DNA of 64,000 nucleotides from Owenia fusiformis (Eukaryota; Annelida; Polychaeta; Sabellida; Oweniidae): NCBI GenBank assembly GCA_903813345.2, contig CAIIXF020000006.1, positions 20,157,936 to 20,221,935 of the forward strand, read 5' to 3'. Shown piece by piece: positions 56,001 to 64,000 of this stretch (position 1 is its first letter; each line of letters starts with the position of its first letter). The notes under the pieces were generated by a model. It saw only the letters and a program-made list of their open reading frames with translations, ran no database searches and was not told where the DNA came from. The position numbers and the translations under genes were made by a program.

Positions 56001-59000
56001 CAATGAAACAATACAGTATAAATAAATGTTTACTTCATTGAAAACAGAATTTACCACGGTTAAATATATTTCATGAAGTACAGGGTTTACCATAATCAAA
56101 CATAAATAACAGAATTATGACTTTATCCTCTATAGCCCAGTCAAACTAATGAAAAAAATAGCTTAACCCAAAACAAATTGCAATAGAAATCAAATTAGGT
56201 TAGTTATTTACATTTATTAACCTTGAGATACATACTAAAAATCTACCAAAATCGAAGTAGTGGAACAATATTAAAATTTGAATCGAAGATACCCCCTACC
56301 CCACCCCTTCAATTTATGAGTGTAGGACTAAAAAACATATTTCTTAAAGTTGAGGTCTTATTTTTACATAATTTAGCTTGACCACGATTGGATATTGTTT
56401 TTCCTAGATAATAATATTAATTTAACAAAGAAAAAGTTCATTTGTATTCTTTTTAACCCTTACAAACCCAGAAAAATAGAAAAAATCTCTCAAATTTCGC
56501 ATATACTAATTTGAATATGTGTTTTGATATTAATGGGACCTTCTAGAAAATGTCCTATAATTTATAACGATGGACCAACATTACACTCATTATTTCTTTG
56601 TAATCTTGAAATGATAGGTTTATTGAATTTTGAGAAATAAACCTTTTGATACCGTATGGTAAGGCTACTAGAATGAAGGTCGGAAAATGAAATGTGAACA
56701 AATGAGAGGAAAAGGCACAAATAAGGTACCGTTGTAAAACTTATGACCCAACCTTTTCAAATTCACTTGTATCTGAGTCTCAAATTTGTTACCAATAATG
56801 TCAAATGCCAGTTTCCATAGCAACCATTTGAATATTGTCAATAGATGTAATACATTATCAGGCAAATTCCGCTCATTATTCGTCGACTCAAATTCATATT
56901 TGTATCATAATGAAGCAATAAATATGCAATTAGCTCACATGCAAATTAGCTCATTTGCTCATTTATTATGACATCATATGATGTGTATATCGTACCTAAA
57001 AAGGTACGATACTGTTGTGTGCTTGGCGGGTGGGAGGTGTTGCATTTTTCTTGAAATCACGATTCCTGGAAAACCACTTAATGGATTCACTTCAAATTTT
57101 CACAAATGTTACATGGAAAGAAGTTCTAGAGCTTATTAACTTTTCGGTGGCCATCTTGCATTCTGGTGGCCATCTTGGAAGTTTTTAGATAAATCTTGCC
57201 ATCACAATTCCCAAGAAAATCCCTCAACATATTTATTTCAAATTTTTCACATGTTACATAGTAAGAAGTTCTAGCGCTAATAAACTATTCAGAAGCCATC
57301 TTGCATTCTGGTCCCCTTTCAGTGGCCATCTTGCATTGTGGCAGCCATTTTGGAAGTTTTTGGATTAATTTTGTCATTGGCATTCCTTGAAAACCACTTC
57401 ATGGATTAACTTCAAAACTTTACTCATGTTACATGGTAAGATGTTCTGCAGCTGATAAACATTTTGGTGGTCATCTTGCTAATAGGGTAAACAAGCCCAC
57501 ACTGCTATGTATGAGGTACAATATTGTTAACCCTGTGCCTTGTTCTACATTGTACTCATATATTTAGACACAATGTTGATTGGTATTGTAAAAGTTGCTA
57601 TTGTCACGCGGTAAACACGATACAAATATATGTCATATTCCGCAACGAATATGGCATATTCACTTGCGGTGTTTGCCAGATTCACCCGCTGTATATGGCA
57701 TACATACTAACCAATGAGAACGCGAAATGAAGCCAATCAAATCGATGCTTTCTGTATAACGTTCTCATCTGCTGTATATGGCATATTCGGCAGTTGAGTG
57801 TATTGCATATTACTGTGGAATATGCCATACTCACCTGTGGAATATGCCATATTCTGCAGGTGAGTATGGCATATTCACCCGTATCACAAATGTCGCACAA
57901 CCATGAATATATGCCATATTCCACATTACAACTATAAGACTATGACTAGAATATGTAAGCACTAGACGCTAAAGGGTAAGGACCAAAACTTGTTCAGAAC
58001 AAAGTAAGAAAAAGAAAACATTTAAGTACAGAAGAGGGCCTCAAAAGCTACTTGAATTCACAATTTTGAAAAGCAAAGGTCATATTTTTGCAATTCTGAC
58101 ACTACGCTTTCATAATATTCTTTGAGGTTCGATGTACAGATAGCCGAGAATATGCTAATAGCCGTAGCCTCTTGCCGTCAGAGGGTATTTTAACCTACTT
58201 TTGAGATTTGTATGGAAAATAGGTCAAAACAAAAAGTTCTAAATTAATGCAATGTTTGAGGTGTCAAAATACTGGGAAATTTTTGAAATCAGAATTGAAA
58301 TCTGACTTCGAGTTTAGATTCTTTGATGTTTCAAAATCTCGAAAAGTCGACTTGATGATATCCTCATGTTAAGTCAATGGTGCAAACTTGATCAGCAACC
58401 CACTAAGCTACTTAATCAGCTACTTACCCAGCTACCTATATCATATTTATAGTGTATATAATATTAATAAGATTTCATTTTCAAGTCCATAAGGGTTATT
58501 GGTCTCAATTCTCCTAGTAATTTAAAAATAAGTGAAACAAATGAAGGCCTACCCCTATTTTTCAATTTGTTTTAAAAAATCATGACTTTATATATATTTA
58601 TATTATATTTAAGGCATACATAATATATATATGCTTTCATTATAAAGTCCTTAGGGGTTAATGATCTAAATTCTCCCAGTGATTTAAAAATAAGTGAAGC
58701 GAATGAATGCCTACCCCTAATTTTTTTAATTTTTTTTTCGAAAGTTATGATTTTTTTTCTCAACAACAAATGGATGCAAAATTCTCTTGCTTTGTATATG
58801 TATGTATTACATAATAAGGTAAAACTGGGATTTTTTTATACATGATTAAGTCGCTATTTAGGAATATAATGGCGTTCACATAAAATTACCATGCGCATTT
58901 AATGCAAAATTTCAGATGAATAAGGGTTAAAAATATTCTTATTCACTCTGAATATCAAAGGTAAAGAGATACACAGATTGGGATACCTTATTACAAGCAA

Positions 59001-62000
59001 GAAATTGTAAAATTACTTTAAAAAAATTGCAGGCATTTGAAAAATAATTTTTTCCTTAGGGGGTCTGTTTTTCAAGGGGAGGGGGTACCAAAAATGATTT
59101 TTTTACATGTTCCACTTAATAGATTTTGGTAGATTTTTAATATGTCATTTCATATGTTTATATGAATTGGAAAAACAACATTTTATTACTATTGCAATTA
59201 GTTTTGGGTCAAATGTTACTTTGACTGGACTACTATGAAATACAGAAATTGATGGTTAACTGGAATTCAGTTTGTTGAGACGACCCCTCAATCCGAAACG
59301 CCTAGCATCAGTTAAAAAATTTCTGGCCGCAACTGAGATGTCAAGATGTTCAAAGATTTTAAATTAAGCTTTATCTGAAAATATGTTTTTGCGCGATAAA
59401 CTTTTAATTGAATATGAATATATAAACAACAGATTGACATTCAGTCTGATATTAAAAAGTTTAAAGTTAAAATATTGTGGAAGTAAATAATGATTTGTAT
59501 CTTTTGAACCAAGGTGTATGATAAAGTATTCAAACATGACCGTGCTCTATTCGAATTTCTCAACCAATCAGAATGCAGCATAGCCAATATAGAACGTTCT
59601 CTAATTCTCCATAGATGCACGACCATGCTCTATTCAATCTGCAATTTGCATTGTTTTGAGTGACGTCACATCTCAGCCATCTTACGTCCATCTTATTCGC
59701 AGTTCGTCCAGGACGCCATATCGGTGTGTACGTGTAAGTTATAATTGATATTGTCACCATCAAATTTTGAAATGGTCCAAAATTCTAAATCATATTCCCG
59801 TCCGAGCGCCTATGTAGTTCTTTAATAGATCGTAGAAAGTTGCAGCTACGTTTATTCCGTTCGCACAAAGTTTAAAACCAGTTCGCCAATGTTTTGAAGA
59901 ACGGACTTTGAGAACTATTTTTGTGTGATAGCTATTTAGCAAACTCTCATAACTAATCTTCATTCCGTCTTCACAACGTGTCCAAGCGGATCAATTACGT
60001 CCTAATCAGTGTAACCCCGTTGGCAATTGGCTCTACCTCGTCCTCAATGCGTCCCTAGTAGGATGGAAGTACGACAGCTCCGTTCTACTCGTACGTCCAG
60101 CTCGTCTTCGATGTGATTGCAGAACGTGACGACCGCCAGTACATTTTTGACCAAGCATTAAGTTCTGGAGGACCTACCTGTCCGAGTGCGCTCATGAAGT
60201 TTATAAATAGACGTTCGTATGTACAGTTTAAGCCCGTTTTTGAGAATGTAATGAGAACTAGTTTGGCGTGACGGTAGGGTTGACAAAACATGAAACATGT
60301 TTGTCAAAGTAAATGTTCAAACGGTAATAATTTTGACTGATAAAAAGTCCCTAAAACATCAGACAAGGTCCGCTGCACCAGACAAGTGGAACGTGATACA
60401 TCGGACAACGTGAGCAATGCACCAATCACGTTTAACCAGAGACCTGGAGACATATTAAACGTTTTATATGCCTCTGGTGTAACCCTTTGTTTAGGTACTT
60501 TGAAGTCTCCATAAGTAGTAAAAGACATAAACATGCAAAATGTCACTACTTCCCATTTGTTACAGACGCAGAAAGTCGACCGTCGAACACCAACAACCGA
60601 ACACCGTCCACATAAAAGTTGGAGACTATTACAATATGTCACCACTTCGGATGGTGACAAAAACAAATAAAAGAGTTATTCCGTGCTCAAAATGCTGATG
60701 ATATAAAAAAAAGTCTATTTGCATCATGCACCCTATGTGTACTTGACCGATGATCCCTCGATGACAAGCTGAATATGCGGCGCCATACCGCATATACTGT
60801 ACATACATGTAATGAAAATGAACATAAAATGTTATTTTTGTTGAATCAACTTGTTTGTTTTAGGGATGCACCAAATATAGGGGATGTGTAGGACATGTAA
60901 GAACATTTATTTTATTTCACACTGACAAATGATTGCCGCTAAAGTGATACCATTTATGATCAGTTATAAATAATTAAGTTTGTCAATTCCGAGTATTAAC
61001 GTACGACATGTATGTACATGTATGTATGTAATGTGCAAGCCAAGTGATTCAAATATTTACCCATTTCAATATAATTTCCGCCCTTATGTATTGTCTATTT
61101 CTGATAATGTAAAAATACACAGTTGACAGAGTAACACAATGCCTATTTCAATTAAGTTTCTTCCAACAACTTTAGTAAAGGGTACAAAATGTATTAATGA
61201 AGTAAGACGCTTCCAAGACATTGTACCAATATAATTGCTTCTACATTTTAGAAACAACCACGCTGGTGTAGACATGGCGGCGATGGATCACGTGGTCATC
61301 ATAATTGTGGGTGTAATCAGTCTGGGTCCTGTGGTCATAGAGGTCACGGTTACGGTAGTCACGGTGGTGGAGGTCATGGTTGCGGTAGTCACGGTGATGG
61401 AGGTCATGGTTGCGGAAGTGACGGTGGTGGAGGTCATGGTTGCGGTAACCACGGTAGTGGAGGTCATTGTTGCAGTGGTGGTTACGTCGGCGGTGGTCAC
61501 GACAATTGGGGTCACGGTGGTGGAGGTCGTGGTGGCGGAGGTCGCGGCGGGGGAGGTCATGGTGGTGATGGTTGTGGTGGCGGAGGTCATGGTGGTGGAG
61601 GTCATGGTGGTGGTGGTTATGGCGGTGGAGGTCATGGTGGTGGAGGTCGCGGGGGTGGAGGTTATGGCGGTGATGGTTATGGCGGTGGAGGTCACGGTAG
61701 TGGAGGTCACGGCGGTGGAGGTCACGGTGGTGATGGTTATGGCGGTGAAGGTCACGGTGGTGGAGGTCATGGTGGTAAGGGTAACGGGGGTGACGGCCAC
61801 GGTGGCAACGGTTACAGTGGTGGAGGCCACGACAGAGGAGGCTACAAAGGACCGCCTCGACCCCCTGTGCATGTGTGACCACCAAGTGGAGGTAATAGAA
61901 TTTGAAACCTGGATGCTTCAATAGAGATAAATATGTCGTTTCATTACATACTGTACAGTCAACTATTTACTGATAAAAACAGGAGATTTTTGTTGAAATA

Positions 62001-62255
62001 AAAATTTACGAGAGGCTCATGAAATGTATTTTGAAAGAAAATTAAGTGAAATAGCTAGGTTATTAAATTTTTAAACAAGAAAATGATTTTAAACTTGTCT
62101 AGTTTTATAGCAATTTCTACTGATATTTCCTTGTCTTGCTTCTTGTTATTTGACAAGTTAGTTTGACAAGGCTGGTTTTCTCATTGAATCCTAGTTTTTT
62201 TATTTATATCTTTATTGCAGAAAATGAAAACTATGTGATTTTAATGTGCTATTAG
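44032..62255 (+). CDS. Paralogous basic N-terminus / Gly-His-rich protein with a 16.7-kb intron
   Basis: Exon 1 (44032-44205, 58 codons) begins MPPKHHRKQSHSPHRR. Exon 2 (60864-60896) encodes GCTKYRGCVGH. Exon 3 (61252-61891) encodes about 200 residues of GGHGGGGHG-type repeats with Cys only in its first third. Splice phases (0, 0, 1) match the gene at 38841, and exon 2 has identical length. In exon 3 a TGA at 61876-61878 stands exactly where the paralog has Cys in PAVCPPGG. The reading frame then continues CCA CCA AGT GGA to the donor. If TGA stops, the protein has 277 residues. A last exon at 62221-62255, with 3' UTR similar to the paralog, survives; no equivalent of the paralog's exon 4 was seen. 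Linking exon 1 to exons 2-3 is inferred from homology and phase. Confidence 0.6.
44206..45574. other. Intron sequence with a short tandem repeat
   Basis: 44651-44740 carries repeated cattataccgaaaccc / cgacgcgcatgataccg units of about 16-18 bases. The rest is featureless. Confidence 0.55.
45575..45920 (+). mobile_element. tRNA-derived SINE
   Basis: A polymerase III A box TAGCCTAGTGG (45581-45591) and B box GTTCGAGCC (45644-45652) lie in a tRNA-like head. A GC-richer body of about 260 bases, unlike its surroundings, follows. No cloverleaf tRNA can be folded convincingly, so it is not a tRNA gene. Confidence 0.65.
46301..46924. mobile_element. hAT-like element remnant with a BED-finger fragment
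   Basis: Inverted ends GGGTTTGCGGAAAAGACCGA and GGGTTTACGGAAAAGACCGA, continuing with ccaccgaccaccgacc. Inside, about 46709-46870 reads MADSFRSRQRASK, KLDAWKY and, after a one-base frame change, FGFYDENTSTLCRLC. This matches the first half of a BED zinc finger as found at the start of hAT transposases. The rest of the transposase is missing. Confidence 0.65.
46925..48365. other. Intron sequence, nothing recognised
   Basis: No gene or clear repeat. The small frames at 47927-48221 lie on both strands and show no domain. Confidence 0.45.
48374..48677. mobile_element. 304-bp MITE with 8-bp target duplication
   Basis: Inverted ends AAGGAGGATTGGCTCCCAG and CTGGGAGCCAATCCTCCTT, flanked by direct repeats ggataatc (48366-48373 and 48678-48685). 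No coding capacity; hAT-like by duplication length. Confidence 0.75.
48781..48960. mobile_element. 180-bp hAT-like MITE
   Basis: Ends CACTGGCGGATCTGGGG and, inverted, CAGGGGCAGATCCAGAA, with G-runs and C-runs just inside. The same end type occurs at about 5334. Confidence 0.6.
48961..49726. other. Intron sequence, mostly featureless
   Basis: A G/C-run remnant continues from the MITE to about 49190. The right part would be the 3' flank of the minus-strand transposon-type gene. Confidence 0.4.
50104..50210. repeat. Foldback repeat
   Basis: aatcaagatggagttttgcc and ggcaaaactccatcttgatc are inverted around a short centre with a second small stem (ggtctcctg / caaggagat). Confidence 0.75.
50265..51100. 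repeat. Cluster of partial direct repeats
   Basis: A block with acccagcatg..aaaacctaatcagatcttgg and ctgctcttgcatctgtaaa occurs three times (near 50280, 50850, 50995). A second block (tttaaatccaaaatatcaat, aaggtcactgaaggtgaatg) occurs twice (near 50475 and 50650). Confidence 0.8.
51204..51485. repeat. 141-bp perfect-looking tandem duplication
   Basis: ctgtcctatgtcattcctct through tttttgcattttgaat is repeated head to tail with only one or two differences, so the duplication is recent. Confidence 0.9.
52562..52766. repeat. Inverted repeat with duplicated centre
   Basis: Arms gtttcaatcacgcgcgtttg..aaagaatttcatc and their near-perfect complement flank two direct copies of a 43-base centre (ctgcttgcagcgagaagacg gaccggttcggggcaat). 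Related ggaccggtac motifs lie at about 52248-52285. Confidence 0.85.
54640..56130. other. Intron sequence with transposon scraps
   Basis: 55300-55420 holds an imperfect inverted repeat (cgggttcactgttaaacc with gggtttaac..cagtgaaccc). Nothing else recognised. Confidence 0.45.
57060..57480. repeat. Three diverged ~150-bp direct repeats
   Basis: Each unit has a form of aaccacttcatggattaact, cacatgttacatggtaagaa, gttct..gctgataaac and ggtggccatcttgcattctg. They lie inside the 3.1-kb inverted-arm element. Confidence 0.75.
57620..57925. repeat. Cluster of palindromic GAATATGGCATATTC-type motifs
   Basis: About eight copies of atatggcatattc or its complement (for example at 57650, 57777, 57820, 57840, 57862, 57909), several followed by acc(t/c)g(t/c)gg. 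The motif is close to self-complementary, so the cluster can form many stems. Confidence 0.75.
58433..58750. repeat. ~150-bp diverged tandem duplication
   Basis: Two copies share ttcat..aagtcc..aggggtta, aattctcc and taaaaataagtgaa..aatgaa..gcctacccct. Confidence 0.75.
59240..60860. other. Intron sequence, nothing recognised
   Basis: Short frames without domains. A small dyad tcaccacttcggatggtga is at about 60640. No gene called. Confidence 0.45.
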
Positions 62256-64000
62256 TAAGATGGCAGTAGAGAATGGATTACTATAACATTGACTGAGAAC
62301 TATGAAACAGATCTACTTTCCGTGCGTACGGCAACATAAACAATGATACAACATGACTTGGACATTTCAGCGGAGATTTGTATCTCACTGTAAGATGGGA
62401 CTGTTGCTTAGTATCTCAATGTAAAATGGGACTTTAAATTTGTATCTCACTGTAAAATGGGACTATTGATTAGTATCTCAATGTAAAATGGGACTTTAAA
62501 TTTGTATCTCACTGTAAAATGGGACTATTGATTAGTATCTCACTGTAAAATGGGACTACTGATTTGTATTTTCACTGTGAAATGTAGAAAGGTAGGTAGT
62601 TTAATTGAAAATGAATATTTGAATTTGTAAGATTAAGTAAAATCAAACTGAATTAGGAATTGTGTCAAGAGACAAAAGTGATCATGTCTAAATAAAGAGG
62701 GAAAGGAGTCTTGTATCAAGCCATTGACCTCAAGCTAAAGGGAAGATGCAAGGGACTAAAGCAAGACTAGAATAGACTAGAATAAAGGTGAAAATATAAA
62801 ATAAAACAAGTATTTCTTAAATATGTTCATCCCTTTATTTACAAATCAATATTAAAAGTAAAATTCACTTTCTTGTTTAACATAACCAAAATAAACGTTC
62901 AAGTACTGTACATGAAATGAAGAATATTATCCTTGTAGCTTCTTTTAGCCCAATGGAATTTGATGGCATATACATTGTACATAAGATTTGCCAGAAAATA
63001 TATACAAGATAGAAAGGTAAAATGCAATGTCAACTTTTTGTGTTGCTTATTTTAGAGTAATAGAGAGAGAGAATCTACAAAGAATCAAAGTCTATTGTCC
63101 TCTTATTGTTAATGTTAATTTGTACAAATTCCATCTTATAACATTTTATAGCAAATTATCAGAACTGATGATCATGATTTCAATAATAATTTTTAAATGC
63201 TATACAGAAAATGTTTGTAAAATTTGTTGATTTGGAAATGCACATTCAATACCCAAGGATGCATATTTAAATAACACCATTTCATTATATTTTATATTAT
63301 TATATTAGCTACATCTACATGGTTATTTTAATAGACTGGACATTTTTACAACTTTTTATACACATCATGACTACCATATATGGCAATATATTCATACATC
63401 TTTCATTGCTACCATATATGGCAATATATTCATACATCTTTATATAAAACAATGTAATGACCCCATATTGAAACTCTAGTAAATTGATAATGAGCATTAC
63501 TATAATAGAAGTGATTAACTGACTAATTTTTATTTTATAAGTGCATAAAGTGATTCAAACACTATCGACTATGGCCCTTACAGGTTAGTTGTGAGTTTAG
63601 GAGGATATTTATCAGTAGAAAGTAATTGCCTAATTATACATCAAATAAATAAACAAACATTCAAAAGGATAACAGGGTCTATATATACTCTTTTTCCTCA
63701 AAAAATCAAAAATTATAAAATGAATGAAAAAACTTCCTAAATTAAAATTCTTAAATTAAAAAATTGACCAGGGATGTCCTGGGTTGTCAAAACAGGCATT
63801 GCTTAACATATATTTAACTTGTAAGGGCCTAACTTAATATTTCAGCTGCCAGAATTGAATGAACATAGACTTCTGCTATCTACACTTTAGAACTTAAACA
63901 TACTCGAAAAATAATAAACTTGTGTTTTCATAAACCATAAAATGACAATTATTTAATAATATTGGGAACAGTTGAGTTTTCAATCATGTAAAAATGTTTT
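62256..64000. other. 3' flank of the second Gly-His gene and window edge
   Basis: 62371-62580 holds about seven copies of a 31-base unit (tatctcactgtaaaatggga) in alternating cactg/caatg forms. Polyadenylation signal AATAAA at 62691-62696. 63365-63440 has a ~38-base tandem pair (ctaccatatatggcaatata). No further gene. Confidence 0.6.

Larger units (their letters stand above)
56131..59236. mobile_element. 3.1-kb element with long inverted arms
   Basis: Left arm (from tagcccagtcaaac, with cccaaaacaaattgcaatag and aaaaatctaccaaaat) pairs with the right arm ending ttttgggtcaaatgttactt..gactggactac. The arms extend about 400 bases at each side. The interior contains repeat blocks listed separately and no coding frame. 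Confidence 0.65.

Noticed and set aside
61235-61924. Val/Met-rich plus-strand and His/Asp- or Thr-rich minus-strand frames of about 200 codons
   Set aside because: Shadow frames of the Gly-His repeat exon. The called frame begins at an acceptor, matches the paralog and needs no ATG.

Overview
The window is AT-rich nuclear DNA from an animal. Its protein genes have spliced exons with GT/AG borders at consistent phases, and it is crowded with DNA transposons, foldback elements, minisatellites and a tRNA-derived SINE. The gene content suggests a marine invertebrate: a divergent nicotinic-type Cys-loop receptor, secreted C-type-lectin and collagen modules, and Gly/His-rich basic proteins. A mollusc or other lophotrochozoan fits best, but the phylum cannot be fixed from this sequence alone.

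Layout. 1-3.1 kb: a three-exon C-type lectin gene on the minus strand. 5.9-8.1 kb: a dead LINE. 8.9-18.4 kb: a Cys-loop receptor on the plus strand (five extracellular-domain exons, then one exon with M3-M4). Its last intron holds a minus-strand gene of signal peptide, coiled coil and collagen (15.3-16.5 kb), a 1.1-kb minisatellite and a 360-bp transposon. No exon for M1-M2 was found. 18.7-25.6 kb: a single-exon minus-strand gene for a 2,290-residue secreted or membrane protein with about nine tandem trefoil-like modules, furin-type sites, a membrane hairpin, a hydrophobic and Lys-rich tract and a Cys-containing tail. This is the most unusual gene here. 27.0-28.3 kb: an apparently intact mariner. 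28.4-31.6 kb: a decayed DNA transposon split by another transposon. 32-38 kb: repeats, a local duplication and a foldback insertion. 38.8-62.3 kb: two paralogous genes for basic N-terminus/Gly-His-rich proteins with matching introns, plus a dead exon copy between them. The second gene has a 16.7-kb intron filled with transposons, a SINE and a frameshifted minus-strand transposon-type gene. 62.3-64 kb: 3' UTR repeats and otherwise featureless DNA.

How the genes may relate. The lectin and collagen genes lie on the same strand and each starts with signal peptide plus coiled coil. The collagen exon ends in phase 1 and the lectin-domain exon begins in phase 1, so a collectin-like transcript joining them is possible. 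It would be interleaved with the receptor gene on the other strand. The large trefoil-repeat protein is also predicted to be secreted or surface-exposed, so the left 26 kb encodes mostly extracellular or surface proteins. Everything from 27 kb rightward is dominated by mobile DNA apart from the Gly/His-rich gene pair.
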